Shown here: positions 1 through 11,495 of the stretch, in pieces
Layout of the letters: every line of letters begins with the position of its first letter
Position numbering within the stretch: position 1 is the stretch's first letter
Translations under genes and position numbers: made by a program
From: Xanthomonas translucens pv. cerealis
Lineage (GTDB): Bacteria; Pseudomonadota; Gammaproteobacteria; Xanthomonadales; Xanthomonadaceae
NCBI RefSeq assembly: GCF_006838285.1
Contig: NZ_CP038228.1
Coordinates: forward strand, 3,844,001-3,908,000
DNA length: 64,000 nucleotides
Direction of reading: 5' to 3'
The notes under the pieces: generated by a model
Databases searched by the model: none
What the model was told of the DNA's origin: nothing
The model's input: the letters and a program-made list of their open reading frames with translations, nothing else

Positions 1-1
1 C

Positions 2-2886
<2,885 letters not shown>

Positions 2887-2964
2887 CGCGGCATCGCCGC
2901 CCCCGGCGCGCGCCGGGGCCGGCAGCGTTGCGCTCCCACTAGCCTGCTCTCGCCCAGGATAGCG

Positions 2965-3816
2965 ATGACCTCACTGCCGTCGCACATGCCCGCCCCGCCC
3001 CCGCTGCCCCATGCCGCGCCGCCGTCCGGCGCGGGCAAGCCGGTGCTCTGGTTCGTCCTCGACCTGCTGCTGGCCGCCGTCGTGCTGCTGGCGGTCAGCG
3101 TGCTGTGCGGCCTGGTCTGGGGCGTGGTGCGCGGCTTCCAGATCACCATGGAACTGCGTGCGCAGGGCATTCCCGCCGATCGGCTGGCCACGGCCGTCGC
3201 CTCCCAGCTGGGCCAGCCCGGGGCGCTGGCCCAGCTGCTGATCGCCCTGGTCAGCACCCTGTCCGCGGCCTTGCTGCTGTACTTCCTGCGCCGCCCGGCC
3301 AGCGCGGCCGAGCGCCGCGCCTCCTGGCAGGCCGCGCGCGTGCCGGCCACCTGGGGCTGGGTGCTGCTGGTCGCGGGGGCGGTGTTCGTGGGCAGCACCC
3401 TGCTGTCCAACCTCGGCGCGCAGCTGGGGATCAAGCCGGTGCCGACCAACCTGCCGCTGATGCGCGAGGCGATGGCGCAGATGCCGCTGTTCCTGGTCGT
3501 ATTCGCGGTGCTGATCGCCCCGGCCTACGAGGAACTGCTGTTCCGCCGGGTGTTGTTCGGGCGCCTGTGGGATGCCGGCCGGCCGCGGCTGGGCATGGCG
3601 CTCAGCGGCTTCGCGTTCGCGCTGGTGCACGAATTGCCCGGCACCACCGGCAACGGCGTGGCCGAGACCCTCCAGCTGTGGCTGGTCTACGGCAGCATGG
3701 GCGCGGCGTTCGCATGGCTGTATAAACACACCGGCACGCTGTGGGCGCCGATTGCTGCACACGGGCTGAACAATGCTGTCGCCGTCGGCGCGCTGTACTG
3801 GTTTGGCACAACTTGA
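2965..3816 (+). CDS. CPBP family intramembrane metalloprotease
   Basis: 283-residue polytopic inner-membrane protein of the CPBP/Abi (Rce1-like) family, glutamate-type intramembrane proteases. After a Pro-rich cytoplasmic N-terminus there are several hydrophobic segments. The family motif EELLFRR sits near residue 189, the second motif with FALVHE near 221, and a third conserved segment AAHGLNNA near 266, together supplying the predicted catalytic Glu and His residues. It follows gyrB by 78 bases. The substrate is unknown; some relatives are linked to bacteriocin self-immunity, but nothing here points to that. Confidence 0.85.
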   Translation: MTSLPSHMPAPPPLPHAAPPSGAGKPVLWFVLDLLLAAVVLLAVSVLCGLVWGVVRGFQITMELRAQGIPADRLATAVASQLGQPGALAQLLIALVSTLSAALLLYFLRRPASAAERRASWQAARVPATWGWVLLVAGAVFVGSTLLSNLGAQLGIKPVPTNLPLMREAMAQMPLFLVVFAVLIAPAYEELLFRRVLFGRLWDAGRPRLGMALSGFAFALVHELPGTTGNGVAETLQLWLVYGSMGAAFAWLYKHTGTLWAPIAAHGLNNAVAVGALYWFGTT

Positions 3817-3884
3817 AGATTTGTTTGACGAAACGTTAAGACAAGTGCCACCACACTGTGATGCGTGTCATAGGGGGGACGTGT

Positions 3885-4691
3885 ATGAAGAGTGTAGTAC
3901 TGGGGGCATTGATCGCGGTGCTGCTGGCAGCGTGCGCGACCACCACATCGCCGACCGGGCGCACCCAGGTCGTGGGTGGCGTATCGCAGCAGGAACTGGA
4001 TCAGCTCGGGCTGAAGGCGTTCGCCGAAGCCAAGGCCAAGCAGCCGATCGACACCGATCCGAAGCGCAACGCCTACGTGCGCTGCGTGGTCGATGCGCTG
4101 GCCGCGCAGTTGCCGGCGCAATGGCGCAGCACCGCCTGGGAAACCGCATTGTTCGACGACAAGGAACCCAACGCGTTCGCGCTGCCGGGCGGCAAGGTCG
4201 GCGTCAACAGCGGCATCTTCAGCGTCGCCAAGAACCAGGATCAGCTGGCGGCGGTGCTCGGCCACGAGATCGGCCACGTGATCTCGCGCCATCACGAGGA
4301 ACGCATCACCCGCCAGATGGGGACCCAGACCGGGCTTAGCGTGCTCGGCGCGCTGGCCGGCGCGCGCTACGGCAGCGCTGCCGCCGATACGGTCGGCCAG
4401 GTCGGCGGCATGACCGCGCAGGCCGCATTCCTGCTGCCGGGGTCGCGCACCCAGGAGAGCGAGGCAGACGTGGTCGGCCAGCGGCTGATGGCGCAGGCCG
4501 GTTTCGACCCGGCGCAGGCGGTGGGTCTGTGGAAGAACATGATGGCCGCCGGCGGCCAGCACCCTCCGCAATGGCTGTCCACCCACCCCGATCCCAGCGC
4601 CCGCATCGGCGAACTGCAACGCGATGTCGCTACGCTTGAGCCCGTGTACACGCAGGCCCGTAGTGCCGGACGGACGCCGAAGTGCGGTTGA
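3885..4691 (+). CDS. M48 family metallopeptidase, predicted lipoprotein
   Basis: Zinc metallopeptidase related to LoiP/YcaL/BepA-type periplasmic proteases. I chose the ATG at 3885 over an in-frame start at 3858 because it follows a purine-rich ribosome site and begins directly with a lipoprotein signal: hydrophobic stretch, then lipobox LLAAC with Cys near residue 19. The zinc site HEIGH is at about residues 127-131, and the third ligand is in ESEAD near 192. Its 268-residue length suits a single M48 domain without TPR repeats. It is expected to be anchored in the periplasm and to act in envelope protein quality control. Confidence 0.88.
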   Translation: MKSVVLGALIAVLLAACATTTSPTGRTQVVGGVSQQELDQLGLKAFAEAKAKQPIDTDPKRNAYVRCVVDALAAQLPAQWRSTAWETALFDDKEPNAFALPGGKVGVNSGIFSVAKNQDQLAAVLGHEIGHVISRHHEERITRQMGTQTGLSVLGALAGARYGSAAADTVGQVGGMTAQAAFLLPGSRTQESEADVVGQRLMAQAGFDPAQAVGLWKNMMAAGGQHPPQWLSTHPDPSARIGELQRDVATLEPVYTQARSAGRTPKCG

Positions 4692-4847
4692 GCGCATCGG
4701 CGGCCTCGCGCATGGGCGTGCGCTGTGCATGGTCATGCGTCCCAAAACGTTTTCACCGCGTATAGGTTTCTGTTAGTTTTGCTGGCTCGGCCGAGGATGG
4801 CCGCTCCGTCTTCCGTGCCGCTCAGGGCGGTTCCACCGAGGTGATCC

Positions 4848-6041
4848 ATGAAATTCAGTATTCGCAAGCAAGCGCTGTTGTCCCTGCTGATCACTGCTGC
4901 CCTCGGCGGCGCGGTGGTGACCGACGCTGTTGCGCAGTCCGACCGTTCCGAGCAGCGCTCATCGCGCAAGTCCAAGAACGAAAAGGCCGCGGTGATGTTC
5001 CCCAGCGCCACCCGCCAGGAGCCGACCGGCAAGCCGTCGGCCAAACTCGGCAGCAAGCTGCAGAAGCTGATCGACACCTACAACAAGGGCGAGGACTACC
5101 CCGGCGTGCGCAGCCAGGCCGACGAGATCCTGGCCAATAGCGCAGCTAACGAATACGACAAGTCGATCGCCGCGCAGCTTGCCGCGCAGGCCGCCTACAA
5201 CCTGGACGACAGCAAGGCGGCCAAGCAGTACCTGCAGCAGGCGATCCAGTTCAACGGCCTGGACAACAACGGCCACTTCCAGTCGATGCTGATGCTGGCG
5301 CAGCTGCAGCTGCAGGACGATCAGACCGCCGAAGGCCTGGCGACCCTGGACAAGTTCCTTGCCGAATCCAAGTCCACCCGTCCGGAAGACCTGATCCTCA
5401 AGGGCCAGGCGCTGTACCAGACCGAGCGCTACCAGGAGGCGATCCCGCTGCTGAAGCAGGCCATCGCCGCCTCGCCTGAGCCCAAGGACAGCTGGAACCA
5501 ACTGCTGATGGCGTCCTACGCCGCCGGCGGCCAGACCGGCGAAGCGGTCAAGGCCGCCGAAGCGCTGGCGGCGAAGACGCCGAACGACAAGAAGGCCCAG
5601 CTCAACCTTGCCAGCATGTACATGCAGGCCGACCAGATGGACAAGGCCGCCGCGGTGATGGACAAGCTGCGCTCGGCCGGGCAGTTGACCGACGAGAAGG
5701 AGTACAAGCAGCTGTACTCGATCTACGCCAACACCGACAAGAAGGAAAAGGACGTCATCGCGGTCATCACCGAAGGCCTGCAGAAGGGCATCCTCAAGCC
5801 CGACTACCAGACCTATCTGGCGCTGGCGCAGTCCTACTACTACACCGACCAGGTGCCGCAGGCGATCGAGAACTGGCAGAAGGCCGCGCCGTTGTCCAAA
5901 GACGGCGAGACTTATCTGAACCTGGCCAAGGTACTGCACCAGGAAGGCCGCATCCCGGAAGCCAAGCAGGCCGCGAAGCAGGCGCTGGCCAAGGGCGTCA
6001 AGAAGCCGGAAGACGCAAAAAAAATTATCAACCTGAAGTAA
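4848..6041 (+). CDS. TPR-repeat periplasmic protein upstream of tonB
   Basis: 397-residue protein with a cleavable signal peptide (basic MKFSIRK, hydrophobic core, AVAQ cleavage region near residue 29) followed by a helical array with tetratricopeptide-like repeats, for example the alternating A/L/Y pattern around residues 180-330 (ALYQTERYQEAIPLLKQA and similar). TPR proteins are scaffolds for protein complexes. It directly precedes tonB-exbB-exbD1-exbD2, so a periplasmic role connected to the TonB machinery is a reasonable inference, but its partner is not shown by the sequence. Confidence 0.8.
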   Translation: MKFSIRKQALLSLLITAALGGAVVTDAVAQSDRSEQRSSRKSKNEKAAVMFPSATRQEPTGKPSAKLGSKLQKLIDTYNKGEDYPGVRSQADEILANSAANEYDKSIAAQLAAQAAYNLDDSKAAKQYLQQAIQFNGLDNNGHFQSMLMLAQLQLQDDQTAEGLATLDKFLAESKSTRPEDLILKGQALYQTERYQEAIPLLKQAIAASPEPKDSWNQLLMASYAAGGQTGEAVKAAEALAAKTPNDKKAQLNLASMYMQADQMDKAAAVMDKLRSAGQLTDEKEYKQLYSIYANTDKKEKDVIAVITEGLQKGILKPDYQTYLALAQSYYYTDQVPQAIENWQKAAPLSKDGETYLNLAKVLHQEGRIPEAKQAAKQALAKGVKKPEDAKKIINLK

Positions 6042-6191
6042 TACGCAAAAAAGCCCCCGAAAACCAGTGCTAAAAGTAGTGCAGGTCGCAGGGATTGGTA
6101 TAAGCTTGGAGGTTCCTGCGGCGTCAAGCCGCCTGAACTGGGATTCAGATTCTTCACGAATCCCGGCCCCCTTAAATCGAGTCATTGGCGC

Positions 6192-6866
6192 ATGACGGAA
6201 CAATTGGTCATCAATCGGCATTACGACAGAGATGAAGCTTCCGGCCTCAGCTGGCCGCGCATTATCGGTATTGCCTTCGTAATTGCGCTGCATCTGGCAG
6301 CGCTGATGTTGTTGCTGATTCCAGCCGTTGCGCCGAAGGCCGCAGCGGAGAAGGAACGCAACATCGTCGTCACCCTGGTCGACGCCCCGCCGCCGCCCCC
6401 GCCGCCGCCGCCGCCGCCGCCGAAGCCGCCGGAGACGCCGCCGCCGCCGGTCAAGAACCTGGCGCCGCCGAAGCCGACCCCGTTGCCGCCGCCGCCGCAA
6501 GCGCCGGTGATCGATGTGCCGACGCCGCGCGACACGGACATCGCTACGCCGCCGTCGCCGCCTACGCCGCCTGCTGCCGCGACCGACATCGGTGCCAGCG
6601 TCGATATCTCGTCGAAGAACATGAACCCGCCGAAGTATCCGCCGTCCGCATTCCGGTCGGGCGCGGAAGGCGAGGTGATCCTGATCATCGACGTCGATGC
6701 AAACGGCAACGTCACCAACGTCGCCGTCGAGAAATCCAGCCGCAATCGCGATCTGGACCGCGCCGCCATGGAAGCAGCGCGCAAGTGGCGGTTCAATTCC
6801 GCTGTCGTCAATGGACAGAAGACCGCCGGCCGCGTCCGCGTACCGGTCAACTTCGCGCTGAACTGA
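6192..6866 (+). CDS. tonB: Energy transducer TonB
   Basis: 224-residue TonB, which transmits proton-motive force energy from ExbB/ExbD to outer-membrane receptors. Visible parts: short cytoplasmic tail, one N-terminal membrane anchor at about residues 20-40, a periplasmic Pro-rich spacer (about 57-125, including a run of a dozen prolines encoded by a CCG-rich tract), and the C-terminal TonB domain with YPPSAFRSGAEG and the ending RVRVPVNFALN. The gene leads tonB-exbB-exbD1-exbD2, the duplicated-exbD arrangement known from Xanthomonas. The receptors at 18.3 and 51.3 kb would be served by such a system. Confidence 0.93.
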   Translation: MTEQLVINRHYDRDEASGLSWPRIIGIAFVIALHLAALMLLLIPAVAPKAAAEKERNIVVTLVDAPPPPPPPPPPPPKPPETPPPPVKNLAPPKPTPLPPPPQAPVIDVPTPRDTDIATPPSPPTPPAAATDIGASVDISSKNMNPPKYPPSAFRSGAEGEVILIIDVDANGNVTNVAVEKSSRNRDLDRAAMEAARKWRFNSAVVNGQKTAGRVRVPVNFALN

Positions 6867-6876
6867 TACAAAGGCA

Positions 6877-6902
6877 GCAGACCGGCGCACCCGCCGGTCT
6901 GC
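6877..6902 (+). other. Hairpin between tonB and exbB
   Basis: An 11-bp perfect inverted repeat (GCAGACCGGCG / CGCCGGTCTGC) with a 4-base loop lies just after the tonB stop. There is no U-run, so it is more likely an mRNA-stability or attenuation element that sets different TonB and ExbB levels than a full terminator. Confidence 0.5.
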
Positions 6903-6959
6903 ACGCCCTGTCTACTCTTTGCACCACCCTCATCACCACACACAACAAAGGTAAGCGTC

Positions 6960-7724
6960 ATGCTGCAGGAAATTTTCATCGCCGCTGCTGCGGGGGGCAA
7001 CAACGCATCGAACGCCCTGTCGCAGATGGGCTTCGAGCACCTGATCACCGAGATGACCTCCAAGCCGGGTGACTTCGCCGTCTCCTGGGTGGTGCTCATC
7101 ACCCTTATCATCATGTCGGCGTCGTCCTGGTACTGGACTGTCATCAACATCTTCCGCGCCACCCGTCTGAAGGGTCAGGCCGACCGCGTCACCAGCCTGT
7201 TCTGGGATACGCCGAACGCGCAGGACGCCATCCGTGCGATGGAAGAGCAGCCGGCCAGCGAGCCGTTCTCGAAGATCGCGCTCGACGCCGCACAGGCCGC
7301 TGCGCACCACCAGCGTGCCGAAGCCGGCGCCGGCAATGGCCTGGGCGAAACCCTGAGCCGTTCGGAGTTCGTCGACCGCGCCTTGCGTCAGGCCGTGACC
7401 CGCGAAAGCACCAAGCTGCAGTCGGGCATGACCCTGCTGGCCACCGTCGGTGCGACCGCGCCGTTCGTCGGTCTGCTGGGTACGGTGTGGGGCATTTACG
7501 GCGCGCTGATCAAGATCGGTGCCACCGGCTCCGCCTCGATCGACGCCGTTGCCGGCCCGGTGGGTGAAGCGCTGATCATGACCGCGATCGGTCTGTTCGT
7601 CGCGATCCCGGCCGTGTTCGCGTTCAACTTCTTCAGCAAGGTCAACAGCTCGACGATCGCCAAGTTCGATACGTTCGCCCACGACCTGCATGACTTCTTC
7701 GCCACTGGTTCGCGCGTTCGCTGA
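6960..7724 (+). CDS. exbB: ExbB, MotA/TolQ/ExbB proton channel family protein
   Basis: 254-residue inner-membrane subunit of the TonB energising complex; ExbB pentamers with ExbD conduct protons and drive TonB. Three membrane segments are visible: VSWVVLITLIIMSASSWYW near residue 45, and a C-terminal pair around 158-180 and 198-222. The family signature around LLATVGATAPFVGLLGTVWG is intact. It lies between tonB and two exbD genes on the same strand with short gaps, consistent with one operon. Confidence 0.93.
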   Translation: MLQEIFIAAAAGGNNASNALSQMGFEHLITEMTSKPGDFAVSWVVLITLIIMSASSWYWTVINIFRATRLKGQADRVTSLFWDTPNAQDAIRAMEEQPASEPFSKIALDAAQAAAHHQRAEAGAGNGLGETLSRSEFVDRALRQAVTRESTKLQSGMTLLATVGATAPFVGLLGTVWGIYGALIKIGATGSASIDAVAGPVGEALIMTAIGLFVAIPAVFAFNFFSKVNSSTIAKFDTFAHDLHDFFATGSRVR

Positions 7725-7766
7725 TCCGCGGTCGAGTCGTCCACGCAACGATTAACGGAGCCCGTT

Positions 7767-8192
7767 ATGGCTTTCAGTAGTGGTAACAGCGGCGGCCCTA
7801 TGGCCGACATCAACGTCACGCCCCTCGTGGACGTGATGTTGGTGCTGCTGATCATCTTCATCATCACGGCACCGCTGATGTCCCACAAGGTCAAGGTGGA
7901 GCTGCCCCAAGCCAACCTGAAGCAGGATCCGGACAAGGACGAAAAACGTTCCAATCCGATCACGCTGTCGGTGAAGGAAGACGGGTCGCTGTACTGGAAC
8001 GACGAGCCGGTTTCCAAGGAAGCTCTGGAATCGCGCTTCTCCACCGCTGCCCAGCAGACCCCGCAGCCGCCGCTCAACCTGCGTGGCGACCGCACGACCA
8101 AGATGCGTACGATCAACGAGATCACCAAGATCGCGCAGGGTCAGGGCATGCTGGACGTCGGCTTCGTTGCGACCAAAGAGAAGGGGAACTGA
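7767..8192 (+). CDS. exbD1: ExbD family protein, first copy
   Basis: 141-residue biopolymer transporter ExbD. The single transmembrane helix near residues 16-35 begins with [16 protein letters not shown], which contains the functionally important membrane Asp. A periplasmic domain follows. It is the first of two adjacent exbD genes whose N-terminal ~30 residues are almost identical. In Xanthomonas, tonB, exbB and exbD1 are reported as needed for iron uptake, whereas exbD2 has more specialised roles in pathogenesis and pectate-lyase induction. Confidence 0.92.
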   Translation: MAFSSGNSGGPMADINVTPLVDVMLVLLIIFIITAPLMSHKVKVELPQANLKQDPDKDEKRSNPITLSVKEDGSLYWNDEPVSKEALESRFSTAAQQTPQPPLNLRGDRTTKMRTINEITKIAQGQGMLDVGFVATKEKGN

Positions 8193-8195
8193 GCC

Positions 8196-8609
8196 ATGGC
8201 GTTCAGCTCAGGAAGCGGCCGTGGTCCCATGGCCGACATCAACGTCACGCCGCTGGTCGACGTGATGCTGGTGCTGTTGATCATTTTCATCGTGACCGCG
8301 CCGATCATGACGTATCCGATCGACGTAGACCTGCCGCAGCGAGTGATCAACCCGCCGCCGCAGTTGCGCGACCCGCCGCCGCCGATCGATCTGCGTATCG
8401 ATGCGTCGAACCAGCTTTTCTGGAACAACAGCCCGGTGGCTGTGACGGCGCTTCCGCAAATGATGGAAAACGAAGTACAGCGCGATCCGACCAACCAGCC
8501 GGAACTGCGCATCGATGCCAATCCGGATTCCGAATACGAAGTGATGGCCAAGGTGCTGGCCGCCGCCAAGAATTCGGACATGAAAAAGATCGGCTTCGTG
8601 CAGCAATAA
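8196..8609 (+). CDS. exbD2: ExbD family protein, second copy
   Basis: 137-residue ExbD paralogue starting 3 bases after the stop of the first copy. The membrane helix with [13 protein letters not shown] is conserved, while the periplasmic part differs, with a Pro-rich stretch ([13 protein letters not shown]) after the helix. A strong terminator follows. In Xanthomonas campestris exbD2 is known to be dispensable for iron uptake but involved in plant interaction; the same role here is inference from synteny. Confidence 0.92.
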   Translation: MAFSSGSGRGPMADINVTPLVDVMLVLLIIFIVTAPIMTYPIDVDLPQRVINPPPQLRDPPPPIDLRIDASNQLFWNNSPVAVTALPQMMENEVQRDPTNQPELRIDANPDSEYEVMAKVLAAAKNSDMKKIGFVQQ

Positions 8610-8645
8610 GTTCTACCGCAATACCTCAGTCATGACGCGACTGCA

Positions 8646-8674
8646 AACGCCACCGGCAACGGTGGCGTTTTTTT
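8646..8674 (+). terminator. Rho-independent terminator after exbD2
   Basis: Ten-base-pair stem AACGCCACCG / CGGTGGCGTT with loop GCAA, followed by seven T residues. It ends the tonB-exbB-exbD operon. The same hairpin occurs again at 10646-10669. Confidence 0.9.
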
Positions 8675-8728
8675 GGCCCGGCGCCGGCCTGCAATCGCCT
8701 GCAGGTTCGGTAATGCCCCGCCAGACCC

Positions 8729-8750
8729 GTGTGGCGACTTCAGTCGCAAC
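8729..8750. repeat. Half-site of the REP-like palindrome
   Basis: The sequence around GCGACTTCAGTCGC matches the core of the palindromic element seen complete at 27467-27538. It lies in the 214-base gap between the exbD2 terminator and the SnoaL-like gene, which holds no gene I can recognise. Confidence 0.5.
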
Positions 8751-8888
8751 TGGGTGTAGCTTCAATCCAATGGCTGTCGTGACCGACGGTCCTTTGCGCC
8801 GGAAGCCGCCGCTCCCCTCCTCCGCTGTCTGTAAGCGGAAACAATCGTAACCGTACGGCGAAGCCATCTACCCGACTCCGGTGATATC

Positions 8889-9305
8889 TTATTGGGGAAG
8901 CGCACCAATTTGTTGCATCAGACTCATCAAATCAGGCTGGCCGCGCTCTTCGACGATTTTGCCCTTCGCAAACCTGTAGATATTCATTGCCTGAACGGCG
9001 ATTTTTGTACCTGTTGCAGGCACACCGAAAAAAGCGCCCTGGTGGGTGCCGCGCATTGTGAACCGAGCCGCGATCTTATCGTCCTCGGCGATTGTCTCAT
9101 CAAGCGTCCATTGGATATCAGGAAAGCCGGAGCGCATCATCGCGATGATCTCCAGATAGCCCTGCTGACCTCTCAGGGGGGCTGGGCGGCCGGGAACGTA
9201 GAAGATTGCATCGGGTGATACAAGCTGCTCACCCAGGGCAGCATCGGCAGTATTGATAAAGTCTACAAAGCGATTCATTAGGGCTTTGTTTTCGGTAACG
9301 GTCAT
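8889..9305 (-). CDS. SnoaL/NTF2-like domain protein
   Basis: 138-residue protein of the ester cyclase/SnoaL-like part of the NTF2 superfamily: an N-terminal helix (NKALMNRFVDFINTAD), then YLEIIAMMRSGFPDIQWTLDETIAEDDKIAARFTMRGTHQG-type strands and a C-terminal GKIVEERGQPD. Family members act as small cyclases, isomerases or stress-associated binding proteins on diverse substrates, so no reaction is assigned. It is divergent from a LysR-type regulator gene, a common pairing in which the regulator controls the neighbour. The pair is visibly less GC-rich than the flanking core genes and sits in an insertion between exbD2 and pdxJ. Confidence 0.75.
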   Translation of the reverse strand: MTVTENKALMNRFVDFINTADAALGEQLVSPDAIFYVPGRPAPLRGQQGYLEIIAMMRSGFPDIQWTLDETIAEDDKIAARFTMRGTHQGAFFGVPATGTKIAVQAMNIYRFAKGKIVEERGQPDLMSLMQQIGALPQ

Positions 9306-9541
9306 GTCTTGTCTCTTCCAAGTGATAGCGACAGAGTGAGCCCTGATGGCAGTTCAACCCTGAGCGGAGCTAGCCAGAATACAGGTTCAACATTGGCGCG
9401 GCATGGGAGTAAAAATTCCACACATTCTTGTATTAACGAGCTATCGACCCAGCTCGTTATAATTCGTGAGTACAGAGTATCTCGCGCCAAGATCGTGATA
9501 AATTGCACATCTGTTTCCTCATCGAAAACGTGGTGTTGTGA

Positions 9542-10075
9542 ATGGATCGACTGACGAGCATGCGCGTATTTGCCAAAGCAGTTGAGCTCGGATCCTTTGC
9601 AGCGGCAGGTATCGACCACAACATGTTGCCACAACTGGTTGGGAAAAACATCCTGATACTGGAGGAGCAACTGGGGGTCAGGCTCTTGAATCGTACTACC
9701 CGGCGGCAGAGCCTTACTTACATCGGGAGTACCTTTTACGAGCGGGTAAAGATCATTCTTGCCAAGGTAGCGCTCGCCGACTCTTTGGTAGCCGAAACCA
9801 GGTCGGAGCCACGCGGTCGGCTTCGCATCAGCGCACCTGTGACGTTTGGCATCAACGCACTTGTGCCAAAGCTACCTGTTTACCTTGAACGTCACCCGCA
9901 AGTGCAGATTGATTTAACGCTCTCTAACCGCAATGTGGACATTGTGGACAATGGATACGATATCGCTTTCCGAGTCGGCGACCTTGCAGACTTTCATGCG
10001 ATTGGCGCAGCGGTTGGCAAACAGATAAGCACAGTGCGGCTGCGCCGCACCGGACACCGAGATCACCTTGGCTAG
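9542..10075 (+). pseudogene. LysR family regulator, 3' end destroyed by an IS66 fragment
   Basis: The N-terminal winged helix-turn-helix (MDRLTSMRVFAKAVELGSF...LNRTTRR) and the first part of the substrate-binding domain (RGRLRISAPVTFG, RNVDIVDNGYDIAFRVGDL) are clear. The frame runs into unrelated residues near base 9988 and stops at 177 residues, against ~300 for intact LysR proteins. The sequence beyond 9988 codes, on the other strand, for IS66 TnpB. The regulator therefore lacks most of its effector domain. It was probably the regulator of the divergent SnoaL-like gene. Confidence 0.8.
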
Positions 10076-10144
10076 CGTCGTTTCAGTACCGGCGAGCATG
10101 TCCATCGGCTCGGTGGCAAGCCAGATGGAGTCGATGCGAATCAT
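9988..10144 (-). pseudogene. tnpB: IS66 TnpB (Orf2), N-terminal 52 residues
   Basis: Starts MIRIDSIWLATEPMDM and continues GTETTLAKVISV...QPHCAYLFANRCANRMKV, the well-conserved beginning of IS66 Orf2. The following codons belong to the antisense of the LysR gene, so the protein is cut off. Confidence 0.75.
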
Positions 10145-10469
10145 CGCAGAATATCTCGAAGAAAAGTCGCGCAGGCAGAAGCATTTTCAGTGGACCAGTT
10201 CACTGTGACGGTGCCACACGGGTGCTGTATTTCGACGTGAATATTCAATGATAAGTGGGGTTTGCCCTGGCTAACGGCACGGGTAACTGAATAAATGTAG
10301 GTTGCAGCGCCGTGCTTTTCTGTGCTTGCAGGCGAATCCATTTGTGAACGAGGTTTGCGTTGAGGCTATGGCTGAGTGCGACGCTGGCAATCGAAGCGCC
10401 GGTCTGGGCGCACGCTTGAATGATCTGGGCTTTGAAGGACTTGGAATAGGAACGGCGTGTTGGCTGCAT
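10141..10469 (-). pseudogene. tnpA: IS66 TnpA, frameshifted
   Basis: The N-terminal part, starting at 10469, carries RRSYSKSFKAQIIQACAQ and the helix-turn-helix SIASVALSHSLNANLVHKWI typical of IS66 TnpA. After a frameshift near 10255 the C-terminal part continues in another frame as VEIQHPCGTVTVNWS...FLRDILR and stops at 10141, overlapping the tnpB start by four bases as in intact IS66 elements. Confidence 0.75.
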
Positions 10470-10645
10470 GAAATACCCGCTTAAACGCTATATCTGGTGT
10501 CCACTTGAGTTCACACTAGGTCTGGGCTTTGCGGGGTTGGGTAGATGACTTGGCCGGACGGATACAAACAATCTGCAGGCAGACGCTTGCGCAATCGGAT
10601 TCTTCTAGCAGTAGGGGACGAGGCGCGATCCTAGCGAGCACCCAA

Positions 10646-10669
10646 ACGCCACCGGCAACGGTGGCGTCT
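10646..10669. terminator. Second copy of the exbD2 terminator hairpin, beside pdxJ
   Basis: The stem and loop are identical to the terminator at 8646-8669, but the T-run is interrupted (TCTTTC). It lies 61 bases past the pdxJ stop and may serve pdxJ. The two copies flank the insertion of SnoaL-like, LysR and IS66 sequences. Confidence 0.65.
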
Positions 10670-10729
10670 TTCTGAAGCATCGCAGCGCAAGCCGATCCCG
10701 GTGTCGTGCCGGCAGCATGGCTTGACGCG

Positions 10730-11482
10730 TTATCTAACGCTCGGCAGCAGCGCCAGGTAAGCCTTGACCGTGGCATCCAGACCGGTATACAGCGCTTCGC
10801 CGATCAGCGCATGGCCGATCGACACCTCCAGCACTTGCGGCACTGCGGCCAGGAATGCGCCGAGGTTGGCCTGGGCCAGGTCGTGGCCGGCATTGACGCC
10901 GAGTCCGGCAGCCTGCGCGCGGCGCGCGGCCACGGCGAAGACGGCGGCCGCTGCGTCGTCGCCGCGGTCGAACGCTGCGGCATACGGCCCGGTGTACAGC
11001 TCGACGCGGTCGGCGCCGACGTCGGCGGCGCGTGCCAGATCGGGATTGCCGGCATCCACGAACAGGCTGACCCGGCAGCCCAGCGCCTTCAGTTCGGCAA
11101 TCAACGGGCGTAGCCGTTCGCTGTCGCGGCCGAAGTCGAAGCCATGGTCGGAGGTCAGCTGGCCGTCGCCGTCCGGTACCAGGGTGGCCTGTGCCGGGCG
11201 CACCTGCGCGCACAGCGGGATCAGCCCGGGATAGCCGGGCCGCGGCGGCGCGAACGGATTGCCTTCGATGTTGAATTCCACGCCGCGCGCGGCGGTCAGC
11301 TCGGCCAGCGCCAGCACGTCTTCGGCATGGATGTGGCGCCGATCCGGGCGCGGGTGCACGGTGATACCGTGCGCGCCGGCGTCCACGCAGGCGCGCGCCG
11401 CATCGAGCACGCGCGGCAACTCGCCGCCACGGGAATTGCGCAGCACCGCGATCTTGTTGACGTTGACGCTGAGTCGGGTCAT
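10730..11482 (-). CDS. pdxJ: Pyridoxine 5'-phosphate synthase
   Basis: PdxJ condenses 1-deoxyxylulose 5-phosphate with 3-amino-2-oxopropyl phosphate in the DXP-dependent pathway to vitamin B6. The 250-residue TIM-barrel protein shows the conserved start [16 protein letters not shown], the catalytic segments HPRPDRRHI near residue 41 and EFNIEGNP near 71, and the phosphate-binding end NAGHDL...[13 protein letters not shown]. Length is normal for the family. Downstream of it on the same strand is the insertion described above; upstream is a small membrane protein gene. Confidence 0.95.
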   Translation of the reverse strand: MTRLSVNVNKIAVLRNSRGGELPRVLDAARACVDAGAHGITVHPRPDRRHIHAEDVLALAELTAARGVEFNIEGNPFAPPRPGYPGLIPLCAQVRPAQATLVPDGDGQLTSDHGFDFGRDSERLRPLIAELKALGCRVSLFVDAGNPDLARAADVGADRVELYTGPYAAAFDRGDDAAAAVFAVAARRAQAAGLGVNAGHDLAQANLGAFLAAVPQVLEVSIGHALIGEALYTGLDATVKAYLALLPSVR

Positions 11483-11495
11483 CGACGGGCGACGC

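Larger units (their letters stand above)
9988..10500 (-). mobile_element. IS66 family element remnant (5' end only)
   Basis: Holds the start of an IS66 element on the minus strand: a frameshifted tnpA and a truncated tnpB. The transposase gene tnpC and the far terminal repeat are missing. The inner breakpoint abuts the LysR coding sequence near 9988, so a deletion joined the element to the regulator gene. Confidence 0.75.

Noticed and set aside
4959..6890. Long minus-strand frame over the TPR and tonB genes
   Set aside because: Antisense shadow of two well-supported genes; the Arg-run is the complement of the TonB proline codons.
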